Source: Artocarpus heterophyllus
Lineage: Eukaryota > Streptophyta > Magnoliopsida > Rosales > Moraceae
Direction of reading: 5' to 3'
Assembly (NCBI GenBank): GCA_025403435.1
Contig: CM046343.1
Location: forward strand, 25,972,543 to 26,036,542
Length of the DNA: 64,000 nt
This document shows, in pieces, positions 14,301-26,892 of the stretch (position 1 is the stretch's first letter; each line of letters opens with the position of its first letter). The notes below the pieces were generated by a model that saw nothing but the letters and a program-made list of their open reading frames with translations, did not search any database and had not been told where the DNA came from. Both the position numbers and the translations under genes were made by a program.

Positions 14301-17028
14301 AACGTGACGCCTAAAAATTAGAAATAAAAAACTAGAGACAAATCTTTTCACTCTGATAGTGAAAGAATTAGTTAAAGGTCCTTATGTGGCCCAAATTGGT
14401 CTATAGGTCACAACAATGTTATAATGTTTTGCAGATTGTAGTGATACTATTACAAAAGCAGCATAATTTGTTGGTGCTCTTTTTCTATAATGACAACAGT
14501 AGCATGACATATTCTTCTTCAAGGGGTAAACAATAGTCATGATCTCGTAACTTATTCTTCTTGAATAGGGTTTGACAAAATTTTTTCTTTCTTTTGTTCA
14601 AGATCTTGGTACCTAAAATGCTTGTGGTTCTTGAAAGCAACTTTGAAACAGTTTTTAAAATCCTAGAGATATTCTTAACCCAAATTTCTAAGAATAGAAA
14701 ATAGAATTGAACTAGTCTAAACGTCTACACAAGTTTTCCAATTTAGAGTCTGTTTGGATTGGATTAAAAAAGCTGCTTTTGGTTTATTAATCCAAAATTT
14801 GAATGGACACATTCAATAAGCTTTTGACTTTTACAAGCTCTTTTGGAACAAACGACACCTTGTGATGGAGAAAGAGTTTATCAAAACTTGAATGAAACTT
14901 TTTAGCCTTTTATCTATGAAATACAATTGAAAATTATATAGCAGTTAATGTTACCAATATTGTTATCTGTTATGTTCTTTTCAACAGTCATTTGCTCTAA
15001 ATCATCAAGCTTATGAAAGCAAACATTCTCACTTTCCCTATTAATGAACCAAACAGTGAACCAAGGCCTGGTTACGCTAGCATTCTTCGGTGTTGGCGTG
15101 AATCTAGTGCTGTTCCTGACAAGGGTGTTGCAGCAAAACAATGCAAGCGCCGCTAACAATGTGAGCAAATGGACTGGAACTGTCTACATTTTCTCTCTGT
15201 TTGGTGCTTTCCTCAGTGACTCCTACTGGGGAAGATTCAAAACTTGCGCAGTCTTTCAGGCCATCTTTGTTGTAGTAAGTACATAGATTTTGAGATTGGA
15301 CTCACCTGAATTCTAATTATGCATCTTTGCAATACTTAATGTGCATTTCTTTTGCAGGGCCTTATAACACTATCGCTATCAACAAACCTCTTCTTGCTTA
15401 CACCTAACGGCTGTGGAGACCAAGAAACCAAATGTGGGAAACATTCAAACTGGGAGATGGCACTATTTTACCTTGCAATCTATCTGGTTGCCCTAGGATA
15501 TGGAGGATATCAGCCTAACATATGTACACTCGGGGCTGATCAGTTCGACGAAGAGGACCTAAAGGAAGGGCGGTCAAAGGTGGCATTTTTCAGCTACTAC
15601 TACCTAGCTTTGAACCTTGGTTCCCTCTTCTCCAACACCATTTTGGGCTACTTTGAGGATGCAGGGATGTGGGCACTTGGGTTCTGGGCGTCTGCAGGTA
15701 GTGCATTTGCAGCATTGGTCCTGTTCCTTGTTGGAACTCTTAGGTACCGTCACTTCAAGCCGAGCGGCAACCCCCTCCCAAGGTTTTGCCAAGTCATTGT
15801 TGCAGCGACAAAGAAGTGGAGAGTGGAGATGCCGCCGAGCGGGGATGACTTGTACGAGGAAGAGGGGAAGGATTCATCCATGAACGGCAGCAGAAAGATT
15901 CTCCACACTCAGGGGTTCAAGTAAGCATAGAACTCATCCAAACTCAATTCTACCTCGTTTTGTGGATTTTGATTGACATTGCATTATATGCTAAATTTAT
16001 CCTCTCACTGTGCTACAAAAATGGGACATAAACTACTAAAATTTTAGACCAACTTGGCTAGCAAACCACTAAATCCATACAGTTGCTATAACTATCATGT
16101 AACATTCTTAATTTATATTTGTGTCAATAATAGGTTCTTGGACAGGGCAGCCTACATCTCATCCAGAGAAATGGAAGTTCGGCAGCAGGGTCACCGTAAT
16201 CCATGGCGTCTCTGCCCTGTTACGCAAGTCGAAGAGGTTAAATGCATTCTGAGACTACTCCCAATTTGGCTCTGCACCATTATCTACTCTGTGGTCTTCA
16301 CCCAAATGGCTTCTCTCTTTGTGGAGCAAGGTGCAGCCATGAAAACTACTGTTTCCAACTTCCAAATCCCGCCAGCAAGCATGTCCAGCTTTGACATCCT
16401 CAGCGTAGCAGTCTTCATCTTCATCAACCGTCGAATTCTCGACCCACTTGTGGGAAGGCTAAGGAAAACAAGTCCTAAAGGTCTTACAGAGCTGCAAAGA
16501 ATGGGAGTCGGCCTTGTAATAGCAGTGATGGCAATGGTTTCAGCCGGGATTGTTGAGTGCTACAGGCTCAAGTATGCCAGAAAGGACTGCACTAGCTGTG
16601 AAGGATCTAGCTCCTTGAGCATCTTTTGGCAAGTCCCTCAGTACGCATTCATAGGAGCTTCCGAAGTCTTCATGTACGTAGGCCAGCTTGAGTTCTTCAA
16701 CGCACAGGCGCCAGACGGATTGAAGAGCTTCGGAAGCGCCCTGTCCATGACATCTATCTCACTAGGCAACTATGTCAGCAGTTTGCTAGTGAGCATGGTT
16801 ATGAAGATCTCGACAAAGGATCACATGCCGGGATGGATCCCTGGAAATCTCAACAAAGGTCACCTAGACAGGTTCTACTTCCTCCTAGCAGCCTTAACAT
16901 CAATAAATTTGGTTGTCTACATTGCCTGCGCCAAGTGGTACAAGTGTATCAAGTTCGATGGAAAATGTGGAGAGAACGACAACGGGGAAGACGAAGAGAG
17001 TGAGCATGAGAACAACAAGCCCCGATGA
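11303..17028 (+). CDS. NPF7.3: NPF7-clade nitrate/peptide transporter (NPF7.3/NRT1.5-like)
   Basis: Five exons with GT..AG borders are assigned: 11303-11332, 11752-11869, 15057-15274, 15358-15920 and 16134-17028. They join in frame to 607 codons plus stop, a normal NPF length. The product is a proton-coupled major-facilitator protein with about 12 membrane helices. Arabidopsis NPF7.3 loads nitrate into root xylem and is also reported to transport K+ and indole-butyric acid. The clade is recognised from VDWHGRPAIKTKSGGWVAG before helix 1, LAFFGVGVNLVLFLTRV, WTGTVYIFSLFGAFLSDSYW, YGGYQPN, GADQFDEED, FFSYYYLALNLGSLFSNT, HTQGF/KFLDRAA, PIWLCTIIYSVVFTQMASLF, GLTELQRMG and IGASEVFMYVGQLEFFNAQA. The usual ExxER proton-coupling motif of helix 1 is absent, replaced by LLNQG, as known for this clade. 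The start gives a short 10-codon first exon in phase 0, matching the short variable N-terminus of relatives. The tail is acidic. NPF7.2 (NRT1.8) is the alternative assignment. Confidence 0.93.
11870..15056 (+). other. 3.2-kb intron 2 of the NPF7-like gene
   Basis: The donor GTAAGC follows ACTATTATTCTCT and the acceptor AACAG precedes TGAACCAAGG, rebuilding Leu-Leu-Asn-Gln-Gly across the junction. The intron contains MITE-like fragments near 12600-12740 and 13050-13170, a (CA)n tract near 12447 and a G-rich patch at 14114-14135. I see no independent gene inside it. Confidence 0.8.
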
Positions 17029-17530
17029 GGAGGCAAAACCAGACGACCAAGACATGTTGAAGTCCTATGCTAGCAATATAACCTACTACTTAAATAAGAG
17101 AAACAGGGTATTCACAAACACACGGGAGAGGGTATGGTGCTTGAAGAACAAAATAGGGGGGAAAAAAGGACAAGAGAAACACCCCCTTTTGCTATCAACT
17201 TCTCTTTGCACCCCATGTCTCTGTTTCTACATATCACCTGACACAAAAATCAGATTTTTTGAGCTGGGTTGAGGTTGTTAAGGTGTGTTTGAAGAGATGA
17301 ATAGCTTTTGGTTTAGGTCTTCATCTTGCTACCCCATTCTCATTTGTACCTCCTGCTAGCCATAGGATTAACATGCGCTTCTATTGCACATATTTCTGTA
17401 TGAGAATTATTTTGTTCCAACGTTAATAGAAGTAACCCTTTCCAGAAGTTTATGCTACTGCTTGCTATATAAATCAATCTGAGTGATGTTTTGGACAGAT
17501 ACCATCCTAGCTAGAATCATAATAAAACTA
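17029..17530 (+). other. 3' UTR region of the NPF gene
   Basis: This is noncoding sequence after the TGA stop. A consensus AATAAA lies at 17521-17526, just after a T-rich stretch, and is a plausible poly(A) signal. The true 3' end could be nearer the stop because plant signals are loose. Confidence 0.35.
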
Positions 17531-18409
17531 ACACTGTTCTACAATGGCTTGATTCTTGGTTTTACACACAGAGAGACTAATTAAGAAACCGTTATAATGT
17601 ACCCAAAAATGTCTGAAATTTATAGGCAAACCAAAAAACAAACTGGGAAACTAAACCAAAATAAAATAAGGAAACAACATTAAATGATAACGAACTAACC
17701 CTCTTTCAAGAATAAAATATGTACCTGATTAAATAAAATAAACAATGTCATAATCACCATCAGAAGGACTCTTTAACTATAAAATTCTGACCACTTGCAA
17801 AATAAGGAAATCCCAAGGTTATAGGAAACCTTTTACAGATGGATCTAGTTCACCTTTGAATTACATGCTTAGACACCAAGCCAACTTTAGCCAGTATGTC
17901 TCCTTGCCTTTGCCCGCTAGCACACGTTCATGCGACCTCAAAGGTCGTGCAAAATGACGGGCCTTCTAAGTGGAGTGTCATGGCATGCCACATGTTGCCA
18001 CCAGATGCATGTCATGTGATGCCATGCCTCGTGAGAATATGTTCAATGCCATAACAAGCCAATTCAAACACCATGCCATGTTGACTAGAAATTATTTCAG
18101 AATTTGTGGGGATCATACATATTAGCATCAAAAAAGAAGGAAAAAATGAGAATTTTTTATAGCACACATTTGAGACATCTATATCTTAATGGAAAAATAA
18201 TCTCTCTATAAATAGAAAGTTTCCACTAAATCCTCAAGATATTAAGAGATTTTCAACATCATCAGAGTAATTTCATTGGTCAAACTTGGCAAACAATAAT
18301 CACAATGATCCTCGTGTTACAATCCAAAAAATATGAAACAAACTAGCTAGTAAAAAAGAAATATTTTCTTTTACGGAAAAAGGAAGGAAAACTCTTCACA
18401 AGAGCAAAA
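17531..18409. other. Convergent intergenic gap
   Basis: This gap lies between the 3' ends of the NPF (+) and pyruvate kinase (-) genes. No coding sequence is recognised. A GC-richer patch at about 17890-18080 repeatedly contains the word CATGCCATG and variants; similar wording occurs in a PKP3 intron at 19640-19745, suggesting a shared low-copy repeat. Confidence 0.5.
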
Positions 18410-21400
18410 TCAACTCTGGACCTTGCGCACTTGAATGTGATGAGTAGATTCTTGACGCCAAATTGGCTGTGCACCACTTTGAACAAGGGTAACGTACTCT
18501 CCCTCTTTTAGATGACCTCTATCCTGGAATTCGTCAAGATGTAACAACACAAGATTGAGAAGTAAATAAATAATGTTTTAAAAAAAAAAAAAAGAAAGAG
18601 TAAATCTAGATTTGAGAAAATTCACTAACCAGTAACAGAGTGAGTGCTCTTGAGAATGTCTCCTCTGCATCATTTGAGAACTCCATATATATAGGAAGGA
18701 CACCATGATAAAGCGCCAGCCTTTGCTTAATCCTTTCTCTGAAATCATGAAAACTATTGTCAGACAAAATAATCTTGCAACACTTGCACAAGAAAACAAA
18801 ATAAAAAGCAACAATGAGAATTTTGAGCATTAATCCTCTAAATATAGAGTCAATGGTTCTTGATTAGTTTTTAATCAATGTAGTACCAATTTCTAAATAT
18901 TTTCGTCCTCATCCATGCACATACTGACATCCCAAACTTTGAACTTCCGACTAAACAATCTGTCATCCCTTGAATTTAGAGCACTACATCCTTTCTTCTG
19001 AATGCAATAAAAGATACATGTAATTTAACTATATGAGGCCAATACAAGACATTCACGTAGCTTGCCTCATAACATCCCTATATAAAAACATACACTTCTT
19101 ATTAACTAGAAAATGACTCCCAAGTGTGGTAAGTTGTCAAATTAACCAGTCCTTAAAATGGAACTTCCATTAAATCATCTTATATATCAATACGTATGCT
19201 ATTCTGCCCAATATTTTCTTCAAACTACCTAGGCCAATCATAGCTACAAGAAATGAAAAGAGATATCAGTTTGTCAAACATCGAAAAAGTAAAATTCCAC
19301 ATTGCGACAGCCATCGGGATCAATGAAACAGTCCAAGTTGAAGACAAGTTGATATATTGGAATGAATACCATGTCAATTCGTCGCAGTAGACTTACTTGT
19401 TTGTGAAGGCAAAAATTGTTGAGGAAGGTCGATAGTGGCTTAAAAGTACAGCCATGGATCCTGTTCTTGTGAAAACAAGAATTGGAGCATTAAGAGTGTT
19501 CGCCATTGTTGTGGAGTGGAATGCAAACATTTCTCCCATGTGGCTCTGTGGAAGTGCCATAAACAAAAGAATCTAAAGGCTTAAACATAGACCAGAATGC
19601 TCCTTGAGCAAATTTTCCCAGCATCACATACCTTCACAAATGTATCCTACCACGCACATGGTATTGCGTGGATGCCCACCCAACCATGTGGGAGCATGAT
19701 GCAACTGGCCCAAAGGCATGTCATGCAGTAACGCCGGACACCAGTGGTAATACTATTACTTTTTTTTTTCTAATTAAAATATATTTTGAATCGATGGGCA
19801 GATTCATCTGTGCATACCTTGTAGGCACCCAACTGATCTGGAGGAGCGGTGCTAATTGCCAGGCTTGACTCAGTCCTCAATGCCACAGTATGCATTACTT
19901 TAACTGCTTTCAATGGATACCTTTGTCATACAATAACAAAATAGAAAATAAATAAATAAGGACGATCACAAAATAACTCAAATTGAAAGATAACCACATC
20001 ACTTCAAAAAATGAAAATGTCCATAGAATTGCTAGTGAAGTATACAGGGAAGTGAATAAAGTGGCCTCACAGGCCAAATGTGAACTTACTTTCCATGGGC
20101 AGTTTCTCCCGAAAGCATGACTGCAGTCAGCACCTTCTCGTACTGCAATTGCGATGTCAGATACTTCAGCCCTAGTAGGTGTAGGATGGTCGATCATGCT
20201 CTCCAGCATGTTTGTTGCTACAATAACTGGTTTCTGCATACTATGACATCTTCTAATGATTTCCTCCTGTATAAATTATAACAACAGAATTCCATTCATG
20301 ACATAATATTAGACAAATTTAAAGTTCTAGGTTCAAACTTCAGTATTTTAAGGAGATTTAAGGTGATAACGGGAAAACATGAACTTATCCTCTATAAGTT
20401 ATTAACCACAAGGATATCAGATCAATTCAAAATCCAACTTCCATTGCTATAATGTAGGGACCACAGAACAGATAACCATTTTTATGGAAAACACATTTGC
20501 TCTTGTTGTTTAAAATTTTTAGATTCCCCCATTACGCATTTTGGGAAGTTTGCCTGCATCAATATCCTGTGTTGTAAATAAAATGGCCAAGATGGAGAAA
20601 GAGGGATTTTTTTTTTTTAAAGCACTCTTAAAGTCAAAAGATTACCTGCAACAGAGGAACATCCTCAATTGGAAGTTCAGCTCCAAGGTCCCCACGAGCC
20701 ACCATAGCCTACAAAGAAAGGAAATTAATTAATTTTTGAAAATAAAATCAGGTGAAAACTACACAATATACGACACTGAGGTTACAGTCTTGACGTAAGA
20801 TATGAAAGGTAACTATAGGAAGGATATATGCTAATCTCTCCATTTTAACCTCTAAGACTAAAGATTTATTAAACAACTAATTAAGTGCCTCATAAAGAAA
20901 CACTAAAAACTAACCCCATCAGATGCCGAAATTATTGACTGAAGATTTGGGATAGAGTCTGCGCTTTCAATTTTTACAATCACATGAATATCCGCATTAC
21001 AACCTGCAAAAGAGGTTTGCAATAATTCAGTTCTCAACAAGTAAACAAAAGTAAAATGATTATTATTGAATAAAGTGGCCATCATTTATTAAAAAAAAAA
21101 AAAGAGCAAAAACAAAACAAAAACTACAGATAAATACATAAATCAAAACTCACTTTTAAGATAATCTTTCAGCTCAAGAACCACCCTAGCATCTTTCACA
21201 AAAGAGACGGCATAGAAATCTACTTGGTTGTCCACTCCAAATTTGATATCCTCCCAGTCCTTATCTGTACAAAAGAAAAATACAGAAGATCATGTACTGA
21301 GTTTATACACTGCTTTCAATATATAAAAACAAAAGTAGATGAAAAACTAAAACTTCATATCAGCATCAGCAGTTTCATGTTACCAGTTATCGAAGGTAGA

Positions 21401-24400
21401 TTTGCACTCTTGCCACGCACATTTAAATGGCGCCTCGATTTCAGTTCACCACCATCAACTACTACACATTTGACTAAATCACTTGTCTTTGACTTAACTT
21501 CCAAAGACATCATTCCACCTAGCACATAGAGGGATAAAAGATTCATCAAGTTTGTAAAACCATTAAGAATATTCAGTGCATTTTTATCTATATAAATCAA
21601 CGTTCAGAGATTAAAGGTAAAAACACTAGGTATCTTTCAGGTTGTAGCAACTCAATCAAATATAGAGCAGTAAGGCTAACTAGCTGAAAAATTAGTGTAT
21701 GTAGAAATTACATATCCCTAAATTTTAATGTAAGGCAACTATTCGAAGGAAAATATAGCAGTTGCAGTCGAGAAATTACTTCTACCCCCCTTTGCTTGAC
21801 AAGTGGACCAATTACAAGATAGAAAATCATACATTAAACAATTCATGGACCAACTGTTTACCATCAACCAGTAATATGTCTCCAACAGCCACATCATTCA
21901 CAAAGTCGTCATAATTTACACTAACAGTGTCTTCTGTGCTGACTCCTCTTTTGATTGTGAAATTGAATTCTTGTCCCTCTTTAAGCAATATTGGTTGAGG
22001 TACATCTCCACCTCTTACCTCAGGACCCTGCATGAAGAAATTCAAGAGCTCGTGTATTTGTCATAACTACACAAGAATGAATAAAAAAATACACACACAC
22101 ACACACACACACATTGATAAAAAGAAAAGAGGATGTTATGTAAGAAGATTTAATTATGACTGGTCCTTTTTATATTTGCATTGTCGTTATTTGTTTATTG
22201 CGTCATGCGACTTTAGAAATAATGAGTGGGCTATAAATAACCTTATTAGTTATTGTAATGAAGAGCTGAACGTTGACATATTGGAATCAGAATTGTATTC
22301 TCTCCTATTTTAAGGTTTTGTCCTTTGGCTATGGATTTGGCTCTTGTCTAGGCTTCCCTCTGCATCAAGAACTGATACTTGAAGTGGCTAGAGTATTCGT
22401 TATGGCCAGTAGTGAGTAACTATATCCATTAAAAACAAAACACATGGCGAATAAAAGAAAGATAATTCTAACCGGTTTCAACCATCCTTTAAATTAAATT
22501 TCTCCATTTTCAAGTGTTACTCGATCTGTGAAGTACAAAGGAGTATTGAGAAATAGTCATAAGTCAAACTTCACACCTGAAGCAAGGATTCAATTCAGCC
22601 ATAAATAAAATTTAGGAATATCACAAAAAAAATTATTGTAGAACTAAAACAGTTACCACATGTGTGAATGCTTTCTCAATTTTGATCTGTATCATGGCAA
22701 CATGCCTTAAACACTAATGCAGCATCTTTTATGGACTATGTTCCTATGCTTCTGATTTCTGAAGAAAACTAATGGAGATAAAGGCTGATGAAAATGAAAA
22801 GGCAAGGAAATCAACAAACCTTGGTGTCCAACATTATAGCCACTACCTTGTCCTCAAACTGAGAGTTGTATTCTTTAACAAGGTCAATGGTTTTCTGGTG
22901 TGATACATGGTCCCCATGGGACATATTTAAACGGGCCACATTCATGCCTGCTTCTGCCAACTTCCATATCATCTCGCGTGTGCTCGTGGATGGACCAATT
23001 GTGCATACTATCTTAGTTTTTCTACGACTGTTAGCAGTCACCCTCGCCTGACCTAGACCATAATCACTAGACTGGCACTCAAAAGAAGAGTTCAGCTTCT
23101 CCTGAAAAAATAAAAATAAAAAAAATATTATAAAGACCTTTTGAAAATGAAAAGATCGATGGATACAATCATAGCCTCACTCACTTGAAAGCAAAGCTCC
23201 TCCACTGCAAAATCTGACAACTAGAATAACTTTAATAAAGAGGCATTTTATCATCGGGGTCACTATCAAAAATAATTTTCATATTACATTCTAAGTCTCC
23301 CTCCTCAAACAATTTTTTCCTTCAAAAAAGTCCCCCTATCTCTATCAAGTAACACATAAAACTTCCCTAACAAAGGAAAACGTAACACAATAAAATGCAT
23401 ATCCTCTTCAATTACTCTACCCTATAGAGGAAATATGTTTCAGAAACCAACAAACCAAGACATATTAACTCATAGGAAACCTGAAAAAATTCGGAAAAAA
23501 AAAAAAAACTCCAAACATGAAATAGTGTGCTCAAAACTGCAAGAAGTAAACAAAAGATTGAACCTTCATAAATAACACCATTAAAATATATATAAATATA
23601 TAGAGATATGTATATATATATATATGTGGGTTAATTATTAACTATACCCCTAGTTTTAATTATTTCTCAATTCACCCTTCTATTAAGAAACTACAAATGT
23701 GCCTCTTGAATTTGAAAATTTTGTTTTAATTTTATCTCTGCATAATTTTTTGGACAAAAAATATTGAATAATACAAAAATATTGTTAATTAAATCAATTT
23801 TTTTTTTTAAATATATTTTTCTTTTTGAGAAAAATTTTTAAAAAATATTTTAACATTTAAAAAACTATAAAAATATAAAACTTAAACCTATGCTTTGTTT
23901 TTGGATTTTTTTATAAGATATCTTCATAGCTTTTTAAAGGTGATTAAATCATTTTATCTAATTTTTTTTATTTATAGGGGTAAAATTAAAATAAAATTTT
24001 TAAATTTAAAAGATACAATTGTAATTTCTAAAAAAAGATAGAGAGATATATAATTAACCCAATATATATAGCCACTGAATTTAACACTGGATTTTCAACA
24101 CTTGAAAAACTTTACTACCAAAACATCCTTAATCAACGACTGGTTATCAGTGATTGATTAAAGATTTTCTATCATTCCAAGTTTCGATAACCTCGAGAAT
24201 CCTAAAAATCACACAGTAAATCCACCAAATTAAACAGCAGAAATTTCCCTTCCAAAATCAACGCCGACAAATAAATTAAAAAAAGAAAAAAGAAAAAAAG
24301 CTTACAGTGCTCCCGACGAGGCCATTGGAGGAGTTCTGCTGGCCTTTCTGTCGCTCCTCTGCGATCGTCCATGGATCTGACAGTGAAGCCGTTCTTCTGA

Positions 24401-24537
24401 GAAAAATTACTCCTGGTGGGTCTTGTTTGGAAGGCGAGAAAATCAGTGAGGCACTTGGAGGACGAGAGAGAATCCGAGGTCGTCCTCTCGGCCTTGAGGA
24501 GCGACATTCTCGTCGGAGTGTTTATAGCCGCCGCCAT
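18410..24537 (-). CDS. PKP3: Plastidial pyruvate kinase (PKP3-like), two frame breaks
   Basis: The enzyme converts PEP and ADP to pyruvate and ATP in plastids, feeding fatty-acid synthesis; Arabidopsis PKP3 is a beta-type subunit. Twelve minus-strand exons with GT..AG borders are assigned: 24306-24537, 22820-23101, 21862-22027, 21384-21518, 21154-21264, 20915-21003, 20646-20708, 20090-20266, 19818-19920, 19397-19545, 18630-18738 and 18410-18523. They total 1730 nt, two more than a multiple of three, against about 575 codons expected. The first 56 residues form a Ser/Arg-rich plastid transit peptide. Then come [25 protein letters not shown] (K+ and substrate site), the B domain ([15 protein letters not shown]), [14 protein letters not shown] (catalytic Lys), [14 protein letters not shown] (Mg2+ site), [35 protein letters not shown] and a C-terminus ending IQVRKVQS. 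One extra base in exon 8 (near 20125) and one in exon 1 (near 24369) shift the frame. These are assembly indels or real lesions. Confidence 0.9.
22090..22113 (+). repeat. (CA)n microsatellite in PKP3 intron 2
   Basis: A run of about twelve CA dinucleotides lies just upstream (on the minus strand) of the exon 3 acceptor. It is a simple repeat and a likely length polymorphism. Confidence 0.75.
23627..24061 (+). mobile_element. Foldback MITE in PKP3 intron 1
   Basis: The ends are TGGGTTAATTA on the left and its exact reverse complement TAATTAACCCA on the right, 435 bp apart. The inner halves are also loosely complementary (ACCCCTAGTTTTAATT on the left, GGGGTAAAATTAAAAT on the right). The flanks are TA-rich, so a target-site duplication cannot be assigned. 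There is no coding content. The element lies between exons 1 and 2 of the pyruvate kinase gene. Confidence 0.65.
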
Positions 24538-25625
24538 GGGAGAAGAAGAGCAAAGCTCTAAGAATGAAGACCCAAAATAAATAAATAAATAAATAAAACA
24601 GAGAGAGATGGGAAATAATAGAAACAAAGAGAAAACAGAGGTTTGGGGAACTCACAGAGAAAGCCAAGTCAGAGAGAGAATATTGAGGCTCCGGCCCTAG
24701 ACAGTTGAGTTGTTGGACTTAACTTCTACTTGTTTTGTGCTCTCTCTGACCAAACGACTGCAAAACTCTGCCACAAATGTCACAAGGTGTCCATGGTGTG
24801 GACACTAATTTATAGGGCTCTGTTTTTTTTTATATTTTTAATGGTTGGACCTTATCAGAATTATTTGTTTATAAAATTGATCATTGAAAAACAAATATTT
24901 ACTAGTATGATTTTTTTTACACCTATTATAAATATCTTAGTTTTTTTAAAAAAATTGATGTGAGGAATTCAAACTCTAAAGTTTATGATATTAGAATTAC
25001 TATTAAATTAGGTTTGTAATCATTTTTTTGTCTTTACTAAACACTAATTTAGATATGTAAGATACACAAATTAAGTTGAATTGAATTTTAATAACGTAGA
25101 CAATGAATAAAAAATGAATGGAGAGAAAAAATTAACCTAGAGATTTGAAAAGAAAAAGTTATAGAAATAACCTTTGAAGTTGAAGATATCCATTTGTTTT
25201 ATTTTGATTACCGATATTAACCTTTGAGTCTAACTACCTTGAGATTCGTAAAGTATACAGTGGGATCTCTTAATTGAAAAACTAATTATTTTTAGAGAAA
25301 TATGCACAGGTATAGCAGGTAGGATTTTTTGATGAGTAAAGCAATAAAAGAAAAAAAAAAGCTTTAAAATGATGAAGTTGAAGAAAAAAGAACCAAGTGT
25401 GAGACTATGGTAGAAAAATTTTAAAAAAAGATTAATTAAAAGAGACCAAGTTAAAAAAGCACAAAAAGAAAAGATAGAGCATTGAATGATACAGAGCATT
25501 AAATAGTAGGCAAAAGTAAAAATGAAGTATTAAAAATGCAAATGAAAAAAGAGGAATGTCCAAAAAATTAAGAAGAAAGAAAAAATAAGGATGAAAAAAA
25601 TTAAAAATATATATACACAAAAAAA

Positions 25626-25963
25626 AGGTAAATTGCTTTAGTAATCCTCAACTTTTTACAAAAGTGAACATTTAATCCCTAACTTTTTATTTTTAATTTA
25701 TTAATCCTCAATCTTTGATTTTAGTTGTTGAGGGACCAATTTAATGGTCAAACAGTTAATTTTAGATGGAAAAATATAACAAAGTGGTCCTCAAAGTTAT
25801 AAAAAAAAGTGACAAATTGGTCCCTAAAATTAACGGTTAAACTGTTAAATTAGTCCTTCAGCAACTAAAATAAAAGGTTGGGTACTGATAAATCAAAAAT
25901 AAAAGATTAGAGATGAAAATCATACTTTCGTGAGAGGTTAGAGACTAACGTAATAATTTACCT
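25626..25963. mobile_element. Long-inverted-repeat MITE, copy 1
   Basis: The element begins AGGTAAATTGCTTTAGTAA and ends TAATAATTTACCT. The two halves are imperfectly complementary over most of their length: the left arm holds TTATTTTTAATTTATTAATCC and the right arm the complement of TTATTTTTGATTTATCAG. A second member lies at 45325-45690. There is no coding capacity. Long terminal inverted repeats of this kind are typical of foldback or MULE-derived MITEs; the superfamily is not established. Confidence 0.75.
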
Positions 25964-26638
25964 AAAAAAAGAGCGGGGCAGGGCTTTGGGGTTGTTGTTC
26001 AAAAAAGAAAAAGAAAAAGAAAAGAACCAAAAAAATGTAAAAAAAAAAAAATAAGGAAAGAAAGCAGCCAAAACAAAACGTTTCGGACTACTAAAATATG
26101 AATAGTGTAACTTTATGCACTCTTTTAATATAGTTATAGATATTATTTTCTGATGAAATCTGAAAAAAAAAATATAGTATGATAATATAGTTTTAAACTA
26201 TAAGTTTAACTTAAAATTAAATAAAAGATGTTTTTATTAAATATAATATAAATTTAATGATTTAATTTTTTTATAAAATTATATATTACCAAAAACAAGA
26301 AAATATGAATATAATATAAGTTTGATGATTTAGAATTTCTTTTACATAATTATATCTTACCAAAAAGAAAAAAGAAAAAAGAAAAATCTTCTTTTCCATT
26401 TTTACTTTTTTTTTTCCTTTTGGAAAATGAATATAAAGTTTTAATCCTTTTCTTTTAGGTGATATAAAAAGTTTCGGTTCAAGTTTGACCACGTGATCTG
26501 GTTTGATATATTATAAATTATATAAGTTATTATTATTTCCATGATTGGTTCAAAAGTTAGTCTTTGATCATTTAAAGAGAGAAAAAAAATGGTCAGCCTT
26601 GATCTCTTGCCAACGGCAAGATAAAATTAATACTTGTC

Positions 26639-26892
26639 GGCCTGTTTGGTTGGATATTTGAATTACTGTTTGAATTTTTTTGCTATAGTATTTTCTCTCA
26701 TAAAAATTTAAATCTTCATTCAAATACTCGAACTAAGAGGAGAAGAACTCGAAAACAGGGCATGGAAGGACCCAAATAGGGATTCAGATAATGACCTATT
26801 TACACTCACCAAACATGAACTGATGTGATCTCAGCAACTCAAGTTTGTTTTTGAGTACAATAAGTTAGGATAGTTTGCCAACCAAACAGGCC
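26639..26892. mobile_element. Tourist-like MITE (GGCCTGTTTGGTTGG termini)
   Basis: The left end GGCCTGTTTGGTTGG is an exact inverted match to the right end CCAACCAAACAGGCC, 254 bp apart. GGCCTGTTTGGTT-type ends are common in PIF/Harbinger (Tourist) MITEs. The internal part TATAGTATTTTCTCTCA followed by AAAATTTAA recurs at 55060-55110 and, more diverged, at 62125-62165. A fragment of the right end plus flank is repeated at 26981-27012. No TTA/TAA duplication is evident, so the family assignment is tentative. Confidence 0.65.

Noticed and set aside
14914..15168. Minus-strand frame over NPF exon 3
   Set aside because: It is antisense to the conserved transporter exon (LAFFGVGVNLVLF) and has no support.
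22866..23051. Plus-strand frame across a pyruvate kinase exon
   Set aside because: It is antisense to a highly conserved exon ([18 protein letters not shown]) and has no independent support.
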